DNA of 64,000 nt from Natrinema sp. SYSU A 869 (GCF_019879105.1 NZ_CP082248.1:682001-746000); one strand, 5' to 3'. Positions 27,088-36,114 are shown, counted from the stretch's first letter. Program-made: numbers and translations. The notes: generated from the sequence alone by a model not told the origin.

Positions 27088-27212
27088 GACTAATCAGAGA
27101 AACCAATCTTAATTGTCAGAGAATAGCTTACAGAATACTATTCTGATGAGAGCTACCGTTCAGTACAGGTGGATTAGGTATCGAATTCGTTCCTCATAGC
27201 GGATACTCTCGG

Positions 27213-28034
27213 TCACGTTTCAAACGGAAGGGTTCCCAGAAAATCGTCACTCTGGTAATCGAGGTGATCCAGTCGAGGGCCGAGCAGTTCACGGACGAGG
27301 ACCACCAAGGGATTGGTCTTTCCGTCACCGATCATCGCGATCTCCGTTTTCGTCCCATCCGCGTCTTCGTCCCAGAGACCGACGACGACTGTCTCTCGAT
27401 CGGCGACGATGAGTCGACTCACTTTGGGGTGACTCGACTGTTCATACATCCAGTCCATCTGTGGGTCCCAGATCGTCGCGTCGGGAAGCCGATCCCGAAA
27501 GAACTCTCGGGCCTCTCGGCTTTTCGTTCCGGCGTGTAACGCGACTCCTCGATCGATGGCATTCTCCGCATGTGGGAGACACTCCTCGTCGAGTAACTCG
27601 TCGGAGGCATAGATCAGAAACAGTTCATCCGTAGCTCTATCGGCCAATTCCCGACAGTAGTCGTACACGGCTTCACGACCCTCAAGTCGTCCCACAGTGT
27701 TCTCGTCTGCTTTCCGTCCCGTTCTAAACTGTGAGAGCAGTTCGTCGAGTACGTCGACGTTCATCCATTCGGCGTCGGCCTCCGAGTAGCCCCCCTCGGT
27801 GACGACGTTTTCGTCGCGATCATACTCGATCAATCCTACTTCGTCGAGTCGGGGAAGATAGTTGTGATGTAGCGAGATGACCGTCTGGTCGACTTCCCCC
27901 TCATCCTCCGAAACGAATCGTTCGGAAAGTTCGGTCACGGAGAGCCCGTGAGGAGTGTTATTAAGAGCGGTTAAAATCGCTCGATTAGTGGTATCCGTAA
28001 GTAGCCGAATGAGTCCTTCCTCCTGCAAATCCAT
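27213..28034 (-). CDS. Winged-helix regulator with TrmB-like C-terminal sensor
   Basis: The 273-residue protein begins with a winged helix (NRAILTALNNTPHGLSVTELSERF, then YLPRLDEVGLIEYDRDENVV). The C-terminal 170 residues (EGREAVYDYCRELADRATDELFLIYASDELL) resemble the phospholipase-D-like sensor region of TrmB-type haloarchaeal regulators. It probably responds to a small molecule or stress signal. It is transcribed alone and its target is unknown. Confidence 0.8.
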   Translation of the reverse strand: MDLQEEGLIRLLTDTTNRAILTALNNTPHGLSVTELSERFVSEDEGEVDQTVISLHHNYLPRLDEVGLIEYDRDENVVTEGGYSEADAEWMNVDVLDELLSQFRTGRKADENTVGRLEGREAVYDYCRELADRATDELFLIYASDELLDEECLPHAENAIDRGVALHAGTKSREAREFFRDRLPDATIWDPQMDWMYEQSSHPKVSRLIVADRETVVVGLWDEDADGTKTEIAMIGDGKTNPLVVLVRELLGPRLDHLDYQSDDFLGTLPFET

Positions 28035-28237
28035 TACCGGTAACTATCTCCGAGGAATAATAAATAGAAGGTATCAGTACATACGAATTGTCCCAGAATT
28101 GTAATCTATCACCTTCCGTTGAAGGTCAATTCTTCCCAACGTTCAATACGCACACGTACCTACTGGTATATTCTTCCCAATCTGGGATGATCTTTAGGGA
28201 GTGAACAAACGAGTCGAGGATACCCTAGCTGGTTCTC

Positions 28238-28453
28238 CTACTCCGAACCCGCAAGGACCTGCACATTGGACTGCGTCACGCAGAGACGGAACTCACCAAC
28301 CGAGAATCTGACCTCAAGATCAGCGCCTGCTGAGTCAACGAGTTGCTCGAGCGCTTCGATATCGATCACCCGTTGCAATTGGTACTCGTCATGACCGAGT
28401 CCCTGCTCTTCGAGTGCAGTGACAATCTCGAGGAAGAGATTTCGCTCACTCAT
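28238..28453 (-). CDS. HalOD1-domain protein
   Basis: The 71 residues match the HalOD1 output domain: YQLQRVIDIEALEQLVDSAG and VRFSVGEFRLCVTQSNVQVL. This domain otherwise follows receiver or PAS modules in haloarchaeal signalling proteins; here it stands alone. Its start overlaps the stop of the ArdC-like gene by 8 bases, so it is coupled to that gene. Confidence 0.75.
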   Translation of the reverse strand: MSERNLFLEIVTALEEQGLGHDEYQLQRVIDIEALEQLVDSAGADLEVRFSVGEFRLCVTQSNVQVLAGSE

Positions 28454-29384
28454 CCCCCATCACCTCGTCGACGACAGCGATGATCTCTGCCGCTGTCGAA
28501 CTGATCCATTCGAGTCGGTCGAAGATTGCCTCTGGTTCGTCGCCCTCCCACGCGGCCAGATAGAACGCCGACCCGCTCGTATCCAGCTCGAAGTACCGCC
28601 CGACGATATAGCCGACTGCTTCAGCCTCGAGTTCGCGTTTCGAGCGGTCAGTCTCACCGGTGACGTCACCATGTAAGCGTGCGTGGGCGTATTCGTGGAC
28701 GAGCGTCACAGCGAGAGCTGCGCTGTTCTCACGATTTCGGACCTCGACCAATGATCGTTCTGCAGGAGAGCGATACTGACAGATGCCTTTGGCGTCGCCG
28801 TGAGTCCACTCCGTTGGGGAGACGATCTCGACATCTACGTCGAGTGATGAGGCCACCTCGAGAAGCACTGGGAGCAGTCCGTCGGCATCTCCAGTTGCTT
28901 CGGTCTCGAGTTCGGGGAGTGGCTCTCCCTCAGTTTGGGAAATATCGAAGACGGGCGCTGGCCGGAAGCCCACGAGCCCTTTTGACCACTCGTCAGGTGC
29001 TGTCTCGTCATATTCGCAGTCGCTTTGATCGTGGTACGATGGCGAGTTCTCACACTCGGGGCACTGCTTTGCGATGATCGGTGCCCAGATCCAGATTGCA
29101 CTCTCGCCTTCTTTCACATGACGGTCGAATTCGGTTTGCCACGTCCGATAACCGGCGACACGAGTCGCGTTCGGACACTGGCGAGTGATTAGTAACGTGT
29201 TTCGGTAGGAGTAGTCGTGAAAGCAACTCTGAACATCGAGCCATTCCTGGAACTGCTCACTCGAGACTGCGTCGTCAACTTCCTCGACGAGGTCGTCGAC
29301 CCAGGCTTCCATCGTACTGTGCATCTCGTCACGTCTGGTGTCCGAATTATCGAAGGACACCTGCGAACAGTCGTTCGGAGTCAT
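28446..29384 (-). CDS. ArdC-like antirestriction/ssDNA-binding protein with zinc peptidase motif
   Basis: The 312-residue protein starts MTPNDCSQV at 29384. The N-terminal half (QFQEWLDVQSCFHDYSYRN, ARVAGYRTWQ-like) matches the ArdC ssDNA-binding region. The C-terminal half has an HEYAH metallopeptidase motif with a downstream glutamate (ELEAEAVGYIV). A CPEC...C cluster lies in between. ArdC proteins protect incoming plasmid DNA from restriction during conjugation, which fits the transfer genes at 43-55 kb. It is followed by the HalOD1 gene. Confidence 0.82.
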   Translation of the reverse strand: MTPNDCSQVSFDNSDTRRDEMHSTMEAWVDDLVEEVDDAVSSEQFQEWLDVQSCFHDYSYRNTLLITRQCPNATRVAGYRTWQTEFDRHVKEGESAIWIWAPIIAKQCPECENSPSYHDQSDCEYDETAPDEWSKGLVGFRPAPVFDISQTEGEPLPELETEATGDADGLLPVLLEVASSLDVDVEIVSPTEWTHGDAKGICQYRSPAERSLVEVRNRENSAALAVTLVHEYAHARLHGDVTGETDRSKRELEAEAVGYIVGRYFELDTSGSAFYLAAWEGDEPEAIFDRLEWISSTAAEIIAVVDEVMGDE

Positions 29385-29507
29385 TGTTCTCGATGACGGA
29401 CGCACCATTCCGGAACGCCCCTCACCACTCAGGGGGAGAAAAATACACTCGAGGGAGCGTTCGAGCGGATCCGCTACAAGCACCTCATCTGGTTCTCTGC
29501 TACCAGC

Positions 29508-30431
29508 TTAGGCTTCGATCTCGAGTAACTCATCTCGACGGCTTCGAAGTGTGTTTGGTGATGTTCCTGCAATGTCGGCAATCCGATGCTGAGACAGACA
29601 GTACCCGGCTTGCTCAGCAGCGAGATAGAGACACCCCGCTGCGACGCCACTCGGCCGGCAGCCGATCGTGAGCCCAGTATCTCTCGCTCTTTGTGCGAAC
29701 TCGAGTGCTTGTCGACGAACTTGGGCTGGTACCTCGAGTTCCGTTGCAAGCCTCGGAATGCGATCTGCTGCCGAAGTCGGCTGTGTCGGTAACTCGAGTT
29801 CGACGTTCATTGCGTCGTAGGCGGTAGTGAGTCTCTCTTGGTCACAGCGTGCACTGGCTGCGACTTCTGCCCGTGATCGCCCGAGTCCGTTACATCGAGA
29901 CGTTGCGTAGACGCTAGCTGCGGCCACCGCCTCAAGCGATCGCCCGTGACAGAGTTGTTCGGACTGTGCAGTTCGGAAGAGCGCACACGCCTGATCACGG
30001 ATACTGTCTGCGAGACCGAGACGAGCCACGATCCGCCGTACTTCACTGAGTCCATAGGCGAGGTTCCGGTCTGCTTTCGATTGCCACTGTGCACGAGACT
30101 GTTCGCGACGCAGTCGATTCAGTTGTCGTCGCTTTGTGCTCGAGAGGGTGTTTCCATTTCCGTCCTGCTTGTATCCAATCTCGGTGGAGAGGCCCCGATC
30201 GTGGCGTGTCGGTGTCAGTGGTGCGCCGGTCCGTTTCTGGGTTTCTCCGTCGTCATTTCGTCCCCAGTTAGGCCCTCGGTCCAAGTGATTGTTTTCGAGA
30301 ATAAGTCCACAACCCTCACAGATAGTCTCGCAGTCAGTCGTTCGAACATTGCCACCACAGTCCGGACAGTCAGTTGCAGTCGTCTGGACGTCTTCGTCGA
30401 ACGCAGTCGTGTAGATGTCTCTCGTTGTCAT
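29508..30431 (-). CDS. tfb: Transcription initiation factor TFB
   Basis: The 307-residue protein has an N-terminal zinc ribbon (CPDCGG...CEGCGLIL), a linker with the B-finger region, and two cyclin folds (about residues 125-205 and 215-300; GRSLEAVAAASVYATSR and GCRPSGVAAGCLYLA). This is a full-length archaeal TFIIB homologue. Haloarchaea have many TFB paralogues, often on plasmids, for alternative promoter use. This one is diverged (Cys- and Arg-rich in the core), and may serve accessory-region promoters. Confidence 0.93.
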   Translation of the reverse strand: MTTRDIYTTAFDEDVQTTATDCPDCGGNVRTTDCETICEGCGLILENNHLDRGPNWGRNDDGETQKRTGAPLTPTRHDRGLSTEIGYKQDGNGNTLSSTKRRQLNRLRREQSRAQWQSKADRNLAYGLSEVRRIVARLGLADSIRDQACALFRTAQSEQLCHGRSLEAVAAASVYATSRCNGLGRSRAEVAASARCDQERLTTAYDAMNVELELPTQPTSAADRIPRLATELEVPAQVRRQALEFAQRARDTGLTIGCRPSGVAAGCLYLAAEQAGYCLSQHRIADIAGTSPNTLRSRRDELLEIEA

Positions 30432-30539
30432 TGTTGACTCTGAAGGGGCGATCGGAACAGCCCCTTCACCCCTTTTGAGGCGATAAACAGCGCCAGTCGA
30501 TTCGATGGGACCCTCCGTCAGAGAAGTTAGAGTGGCTTG

Positions 30540-30787
30540 CTCGAGGAGTCACTAACAGTAGATCCACCATCAGATAACGGTTTGCAATCTGATCCTAACA
30601 AAGATGGAGAGAAGTACCCATACTTCATTGGCGAAGTAAGGGTGGTGACGAGCGGGATATACGCCACGAGGTATCGGATGACGTCTCGAAAACAGATGTT
30701 CGAGAATTCGCACGACAATATGCATACAAGAACCTAGAGGATGTAGCTGATTTCATGCGCGACGAAGGATTTGGCGTGCTCGATTGA
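30540..30787 (+). pseudogene. Frameshifted remnant of an acidic protein
   Basis: The first frame gives SDPNKDGEKYPYFIGEV. After a shift near 30645, a second frame gives DERDIRHEVSDDVSKTD and ends EFARQYAYKNLEDVADFM...GVLD with a stop at 30787. Both stretches have haloarchaeal composition. The family is not recognised. It directly precedes the CRISPR leader. Confidence 0.35.
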
Positions 30788-30904
30788 CAGAGTAACAGTC
30801 ACCAACTTCGTCGACCCCGGGGGGTACAACCAGAATTAGAGGTCGACGAAATTCACACTCACAAACCAAGGTTATTAGACGCTGTATTACCCATCTATAG
30901 CATG
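30788..30904 (+). promoter_or_regulatory. Probable CRISPR leader
   Basis: The segment is AT-rich next to the first repeat. It contains an inverted pair TTCGTCGACC (30807-30816) and GGTCGACGAA (30841-30850) around a CCCCGGGGGG core. The repeat orientation (GTTTCAG at the 5' side, GAAGC at the 3' side) is the standard one for haloarchaeal type I-B arrays, which places the leader and promoter here. Confidence 0.6.
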
Positions 30905-32179
30905 GTTTCAGCAGTACCTTTGTAGGGTTGAAGCGTGTCCGCGCAGGCGTGCGTGACAAACAGTCGCTGTTTCAGCAGTACCTTTGTAGGGTTGAAGCTC
31001 GAGCCCGCGCGATCTCAATCGCCAGCTCATGCCGTTTCAGCAGTACCTTTGTAGGGTTGAAGCGGCCTGGTCGAGCAGACCGACGAAGGGGAGTATCGGG
31101 TTTCAGCAGTACCTTTGTAGGGTTGAAGCGACCTCCAGCTACGACAGACGGGCACGCAGAACGACGTTTCAGCAGTACCTTTGTAGGGTTGAAGCGCCGT
31201 TCCAGGATATCGCGGTCAGTCAACCGGGAGAGTTTCAGCAGTACCTTTGTAGGGTTGAAGCAATCCGGACGAACAGGCGACGTTTGACGTAACTGGCGTT
31301 TCAGCAGTACCTTTGTAGGGTTGAAGCGCCGTTCCAGGATATCGCGGTCAGTCAACCGGGAGAGTTTCAGCAGTACCTTTGTAGGGTTGAAGCAATCCGG
31401 ACGAACAGGCGACGTTTGACGTAACTGGCGTTTCAGCAGTACCTTTGTAGGGTTGAAGCATCAAAGCAGCCCATCACTATCTCACTCAACAGGAGTTTCA
31501 GCAGTACCTTTGTAGGGTTGAAGCTTGAAGACGCCGAAGGACTGAACGAAGCTGTAATCGTTTCAGCAGTACCTTTGTAGGGTTGAAGCGCTGCGGAAGA
31601 GACCGGGAGTGTGATGGCCCATATGTTTCAGCAGTACCTTTGTAGGGTTGAAGCGCCGGATTGCTGTGGAGACCGCGATGGAAGCCGTTGTTTCAGCAGT
31701 ACCTTTGTAGGGTTGAAGCACATGTCCAGAGTGTGAATCTGATGATGTTGAGAGAGTTTCAGCAGTACCTTTGTAGGGTTGAAGCCGCCCTGTTGCGGTT
31801 GCCATGGTGATTCGACGTTTGGTTTCAGCAGTACCTTTGTAGGGTTGAAGCGACGACTGCGGCGATCCGGTCGCACACTTCTGCGAGTTTCAGCAGTACC
31901 TTTGTAGGGTTGAAGCGATGGTGAAGTTGGTGGTAATGTCGATCTTGATAATGGTTTCAGCAGTACCTTTGTAGGGTTGAAGCTCCGCTGGCCCCTCGAG
32001 TGCGACGCCAATCGCCGAGTTTCAGCAGTACCTTTGTAGGGTTGAAGCGACGAGGGAGATCGCCTTTCAGGAGTGGCACAGGGAGTTTCAGCAGTACCTT
32101 TGTAGGGTTGAAGCGGGACTGAGTCTGCTATCAGGGACGCAACGGAACTGTTTCAGCAGTACCTTTGTAGGGTTGAAGC
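30905..32179 (+). CRISPR. CRISPR array, 20 repeats, 19 spacers, haloarchaeal type I-B-like
   Basis: Twenty copies of a 30-base repeat (begins GTTTCAGCAGTACC, ends GGGTTGAAGC) appear identical from first to last. Spacers are 34-37 bases. Spacers 5 and 7 (31196-31231 and 31328-31363) are identical, as are 6 and 8 (31262-31297 and 31394-31429), so a two-spacer unit has been duplicated in tandem. No cas gene is in the window. The perfect last repeat suggests an array that has not decayed. It should be transcribed rightward from the leader at 30788-30904. Confidence 0.98.
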
Positions 32180-32315
32180 GATAGCTACAATAGGCGTTTC
32201 GGCATTGTCTAGTTCTGGATTGTCTCAGTTGGCGTCTTTTCGTTGAGATCTTGATGCGTTCTCTGGCGGTTCTCGGAGTTCTTCGAGCGACATAGACACT
32301 TGCGACAAGAACTCC

Positions 32316-32444
32316 TCAGGATCACCGCAGGAGGTCGTCTCTAGTCGAGCAAATATCTCGGATGACATCCTCAATAAACACTACGACGAACGGACTGAAC
32401 GCGAGAAGATGGAGTTCCGCCGCGACTTTACCGAGGGGATATAG
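32316..32444 (+). pseudogene. Integrase C-terminal remnant
   Basis: The 42 codons [15 protein letters not shown]...[15 protein letters not shown] end in TAG and match the last 42 residues of the integrase at 14553-14675. The catalytic Tyr (KHYDE) is kept, but everything upstream is absent. The CRISPR array ends 137 bases before it. It marks the left edge of repeated-module copy 2. Confidence 0.8.
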
Positions 32445-32768
32445 TCCAATGATGGACTCCACTCCACGCAGAAACAGTATCCGTTTTACCCTAGCCTCGG
32501 CAGGCCACCGTATTGCACAAGCCCCGGCGAGTCTACTACCATTTCCAGGGTTCTACACCGCAAGATACGGAATGATATCCCAGGATAGCAGTTAGCTGAC
32601 CTCTCTGAGGCTGTGGCTGCGCACGCAGCGACGTTCTCGTGAGCGGAGTGAACAAGAGCTGGGAAGACGAACGCAGTGAGTCTTCCAGAGCGAGCACAGA
32701 GCGGAGGGTGGGGAGGAGGTGGTCTGGGTTGGACTGGCACGAAGCAAAAAGAAGACCGCAGTACCCAA

Positions 32769-33668
32769 CTACGCTTCCCACCAGCGACCGCGATTGGGGA
32801 AATGGATCGTGCTCCAGCCGGTCACAGCCAGTGAGACACGTCCCTCGTACCAGTTCCGGGCTGCCTTATGAATGCGCACTTGCTCGCCTTCTTCGATCCA
32901 CGGTGCCGCGGACTTCTCCCAGATCGTCACACGCGTCTGTCCACTTTCGTCTGCGATAAGACCGACCTGCGCGATGCTTGGATGCGAGGGATCCCACAGT
33001 GTTTCGACACGCCCGTCGATGCTCACCTCGTTTCGATCGACCTCCTCGAGTTTCCCGATGGGAATCACCTGCCCAGGCGCTGTCTGCAACTCCTCGAACA
33101 CATTGACGACCGCACTTGTCAGGTCTTTTCCATCGACGACGGCTTCCCCCAGCCGCCGGCCGATCGCCGCTCGAGACCAGCCATCCAACTTCTCGGCCAG
33201 CCGCATCGATTGCTTGTTCACTGCCGCTAACTCCTCCTGAGTGAGTTCTGCACGGGGATCCGCCCGATCTGGATCCGCCATCGGATCCACACTTGCAGCC
33301 CGCTTCTGAAACGTCGCACGCCGCTCTACGCTCCGTCTCGCGGCAATCTCTCGCGTCCGCTTCTCACGTCCCTCCTGCGTTCCCAGTTCGGCCTGGGAAC
33401 TAATCCGCTCGAGTTCTGCTTCTCGTGCCTTGATACGCTCTTCCTGCTCGAGGGTGACACCGTGAATTCGCTCGGTGTTCGTCTCTGCAATTCCGTCTGG
33501 ATGGTTCGCATCCACCTTCGCCTGTATCTCCTGTTTGACTGTCGCCTCGAATACCGGCGTCTCGTCGACGACTGGGACGCTATCTTCATCGACCGTCTGC
33601 TCGCCTGCCTGTTCGAATGCCTGCTCATCCACCGTAACGACCTTGCTACTCGAGTTGTTACTTGACAT
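32769..33668 (-). CDS. RPA-like OB-fold single-stranded-DNA-binding protein, copy 2
   Basis: This 299-residue paralogue of the 15010 gene has the same start (MSSNNSSSK) and length. Differences are scattered substitutions (EKLDGWSRAAIGRR, KDLTSAVVN, SAAPWIEEGEQ). The OB fold is intact (VETLWDP, TRVTIWEKS, WYEGRVSLAV). An upstream frame is open for another 150 codons through the palindrome, but that translation is arginine-rich and absent from the other copies. It is expected to bind ssDNA. Confidence 0.82.
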   Translation of the reverse strand: MSSNNSSSKVVTVDEQAFEQAGEQTVDEDSVPVVDETPVFEATVKQEIQAKVDANHPDGIAETNTERIHGVTLEQEERIKAREAELERISSQAELGTQEGREKRTREIAARRSVERRATFQKRAASVDPMADPDRADPRAELTQEELAAVNKQSMRLAEKLDGWSRAAIGRRLGEAVVDGKDLTSAVVNVFEELQTAPGQVIPIGKLEEVDRNEVSIDGRVETLWDPSHPSIAQVGLIADESGQTRVTIWEKSAAPWIEEGEQVRIHKAARNWYEGRVSLAVTGWSTIHFPNRGRWWEA

Positions 33669-33762
33669 TGGTCTCACCAAAGACCGAAGGCGCTCAGCGC
33701 CCGACACCGCGATGCTGGTACATCGCGGTTTTCCGACGATAACGACCGACAGACCCATCTGT

Positions 33763-33814
33763 GCGCTCTCGCTCGCGCCTTCGCGAGCGCCCTTCTGGGC
33801 GCGAGCGAGAGCGC
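33763..33814. repeat. 17-bp palindromic hairpin upstream of RPA-like copy 2
   Basis: GCGCTCTCGCTCGCGCC at 33763-33779 pairs exactly with 33798-33814 around the same loop as copy 1. It is the third instance of this structure. Confidence 0.75.
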
Positions 33815-34511
33815 GTCTGAAGCTGACGACTATCCAGCACCGCGCGTCGTCCGCCCGGAGCGAGCGGCCAGCACACAAGCCGGTTTCGCGTCCGTCGAGC
33901 GAGCGACGTCTGGAGCGAGGGAGACGCAACCGAAAGCGCGCTTGGTGCTGGCGTCGAGGGCACATCCATTTTAGCCCGGTAGCCCGCCCGCTACTGCAGG
34001 CAGGCAGCCCGGAATGGTCGGTCGCGAGCGAAGCGAGGCGTGACCGAAGGGAACGCCTCGAAGCGAACGGCGAAGCCGTGAGCGACGCGGAGGGCGGCAG
34101 CGGCGAGCGGGGCGGGCCGTTGAGAAACACCGTCTATCCGGACCGACGCTCGGAGACACAACCGATGATTAGCGGACTCAGAAAGGGAGAGATCTGCTCT
34201 CCCGACCTCTCGGCGCAAAACTCAGTGAACACCCCCACCCTCGTAAGCACTGTAGGCACGACGAGCACAGCGGTGGTCGTGGGATGCCGAGCGGTTGAGG
34301 CTTTCAGGAGACGTGCTTCACTCGTCTTGCTGCGCGTTCAGCTCCCAAGGAACTTGTCCGCCGTCGTCCCGATACGAATTCTGTTGATGTTGCACATCTC
34401 GAGGTCGATATCGATCCGCCGCCAGTCTCCTATCGTCAAGATGGCAACTGGCTCTAACGGGAGATGATCCCTTTAAATCGACTTAGGAAGTACTCACAGG
34501 TTCCGATCGAG
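33815..34511. other. GC-rich noncoding block and possible gene remnant
   Basis: Most of it matches the noncoding block after the palindrome in copies 1 and 3. Near the end, 34371-34457 reads DTNSVDVAHLEVDIDPPPVSY and stops, which looks like the tail of a haloarchaeal gene whose front is lost. No complete gene is seen. Confidence 0.4.
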
Positions 34512-34748
34512 TCAGTCCAAGAATCGCTGGAAGTCCTTCATCCCTGCCTGTTCACCAATCTCTCTTAGTGTCCCTGTTGCAACTTCGTCATGACGTGGAA
34601 CGGGAACTGTTCGAGCATCGGAATCGTGATCTGCAGGAGGTTCCCAGCGGAGAATAAAGTGGTCGCCGTTGACGCGATCGACGTAGAATGGGCCGTGATT
34701 CACTAACACTTTCATTACGTCGTCGCCAGAATATGTCCGTCGAGCCAT
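34512..34748 (-). CDS. hicA: HicA-type toxin
   Basis: The 78-residue protein has the HicA pattern: an N-terminal SGDDVMKVLVNHGPFYVDRVNGDHFIL with the catalytic-type His in GDHF, then VPVPRHDEVATGTLREIGEQAG. HicA proteins are small dsRBD-like mRNA interferases. Its partner lies 15 bases upstream. The antitoxin-first order is seen in several archaeal pairs. Confidence 0.85.
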   Translation of the reverse strand: MARRTYSGDDVMKVLVNHGPFYVDRVNGDHFILRWEPPADHDSDARTVPVPRHDEVATGTLREIGEQAGMKDFQRFLD

Positions 34749-34763
34749 TTCAAGAAACGAACT

Positions 34764-35033
34764 CTACTGAAATTCGTCGGGGAGCGACTCTCCGGAGACG
34801 TTGTTCTCGGGATCAATGCCGATCTCTCGGAGTTCTTCCTCGCTGGGCTCTCTTCCCTCTCCCTTATAGCCAGCGACAGCCTCATCGAGGTTCTCGAGCG
34901 CTTCGATCCGGGTCGTACCCTGACTGGACACGCCTGTTTCCTCGTCTTTTGCGACCCACCACTCACCTTCGTTGGTGAGCGTGATCGTAGTCCGGACCTC
35001 ATGGTTACCGTTCCGATCGGTCTCGGTACTCAT
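34764..35033 (-). CDS. hicB: HicB-type antitoxin
   Basis: The 89-residue protein has the partial RNase-H-like HicB fold (TITLTNEGEWWVAKDEETGVSSQGTTRIEALENLDEAV). The C-terminal tail (EELREIGIDPE) is short and lacks a clear DNA-binding domain. It neutralises HicA, encoded 15 bases downstream. Its ATG overlaps the stop of the upstream 35030 gene by 4 bases. Confidence 0.82.
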   Translation of the reverse strand: MSTETDRNGNHEVRTTITLTNEGEWWVAKDEETGVSSQGTTRIEALENLDEAVAGYKGEGREPSEEELREIGIDPENNVSGESLPDEFQ

Positions 35034-35350
35034 TGGTCGTGTGTACGGGTGGTGGATGGATAAGCATTCGGTCCTCTAAGGTCTTTGTAGACTGTTGCTG
35101 GCAGCTCGATCTCTTTCGATTCGACCTTCTCGTCGATCACCCAATGGCGCCGGTCGCGCGTCGGACCCATGTACTCAACGAGGTCGCTACAGTGGCCATG
35201 TTCAACATGATAATCCGGGTAGCGGCCATTGGTATCTTTCCACATCTCAGAACCGAGGCCACCAGCGTAGCCGTCCTGGGATGGCGCGTCGCCGATAGTA
35301 GCGGCCACAACCCGTGGCTTGAATCTGCCCGATTCGATCTGGCGCTGCAT
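35030..35350 (-). CDS. Unrecognised protein coupled to HicBA
   Basis: The 106-residue frame (MQRQIESGRFKPRVVAATIG) has a histidine-rich centre (YPDYHVEHGHCSDLVEYMG). The frame continues upstream without a better start, so the N-terminus may be truncated. It overlaps hicB by 4 bases, suggesting a three-gene unit. It is not an obvious nuclease and no family is recognised. Confidence 0.5.
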   Translation of the reverse strand: MQRQIESGRFKPRVVAATIGDAPSQDGYAGGLGSEMWKDTNGRYPDYHVEHGHCSDLVEYMGPTRDRRHWVIDEKVESKEIELPATVYKDLRGPNAYPSTTRTHDQ

Positions 35351-35411
35351 CCGAGGAAACGGCGTATTCGAACGATAGAGAGGCCCGTTCTCCGATGACC
35401 GATCGAACTAG

Positions 35412-35705
35412 CTACTCGTCGCTCGAGCTGAATCCATCGACGTACTGGTCTTCCCACTCGCGCCGGGCTTCAAGTTCACGCTGGCCGCGGGCAGTGATCG
35501 TGTAGTAGTTCGTTCGCTTGTCGAGTTTGCCTTTCTCGACGAGGCCCTTGTCGACAACCTCGTCGAGGTTGGGATACAGCCGGCCGTGATGGATCTCCGT
35601 CTCGTAGTAGTTCTCGAGTTCGTCTTTGATCGCAAGACCATGGGGTTCGTCTTGGCCGGCGATCGCATACAAGACATCACGCTGAAAGCCAGTCAAATCG
35701 TACAT
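35412..35705 (-). CDS. PadR-family transcriptional regulator, copy 3
   Basis: The 97-residue protein (MYDLTGFQRDVLYAIAG) is a close relative of the 17879 gene, sharing HGRLYPNLDEVVDKGLVEKG and KRTNYYTITARG. A TATA-like region lies upstream of 35705. It occupies the equivalent position in block 2. Confidence 0.9.
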   Translation of the reverse strand: MYDLTGFQRDVLYAIAGQDEPHGLAIKDELENYYETEIHHGRLYPNLDEVVDKGLVEKGKLDKRTNYYTITARGQRELEARREWEDQYVDGFSSSDE

Positions 35706-35765
35706 ATCGAAATTATTGTGTATAGGGCTATAAGCGTTCTGAGAACTGGTGAAAGAAAATGCGCT

Positions 35766-36114
35766 TCAGAGACAGCATGTGCGTGAGAAACGAGTCTCAG
35801 GATTTTTGCTCCTGAAAGGCCGCCTGGGGACCTCGTTCGTCTCGAACTCGCTATCAGTCTCGTCTTTGCTGTCCGCATGGTCGTAGCGAATAACGTCGTG
35901 CCCGATGGCCTCCCGTCAGATGGCCCTTCCAGCGGCGACGATCAGCTTGCAGAGGCCTACATCGAAGCGGTTGCGCCATGTGTATGAGAGAGTCTGTTGA
36001 GTCGGTGTATCGTCGAGGTCGAAGCGGAGTTCGAGGTACTGCCACAAGTCGACGCGGTCAGCGAGTTCGCTATCGCTGTAGTCCCCCGCGTACTTGTAGA
36101 GGAACAGGCGAACC
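35766..36114 (-). pseudogene. Transposase N-terminal remnant interrupted by MITE copy 2
   Basis: The minus strand reads VKVRLFLYKYAGDYSDSELA, WQYLELRFDLDDTPTQQT and NRFDVGLCKLIVAAGRAI, a stop at 35916-35918, then REAIGHDVIRYDHADS in the same frame. This resembles the N-terminal part of ISH-type DDE transposases (PTQQTLSYTWR). The MITE cuts the upstream end and no catalytic domain follows. Confidence 0.6.

Larger units (their letters stand above)
32322..34340. repeat. Repeated module, copy 2
   Basis: It has the same order and high identity as 14553-16640: integrase tail, noncoding linker, RPA-like gene, palindrome and GC-rich block. It differs after the palindrome (TGAAGCTGACGACTATCC instead of AGTGGGGTGACCCAACC), so it is not a recent duplicate. 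Confidence 0.75.

Noticed and set aside
28460-30430. cas genes next to the CRISPR array
   Set aside because: The neighbouring genes are ArdC-like and TFB on the left and an integrase remnant with an RPA-like gene on the right; no Cas motif was seen anywhere in the window.
33669-34130. Open frame extending the second RPA-like gene upstream to 453 residues
   Set aside because: The extension crosses the palindrome, is arginine-rich, and is missing from the other two copies, which start at the same MSSNN.
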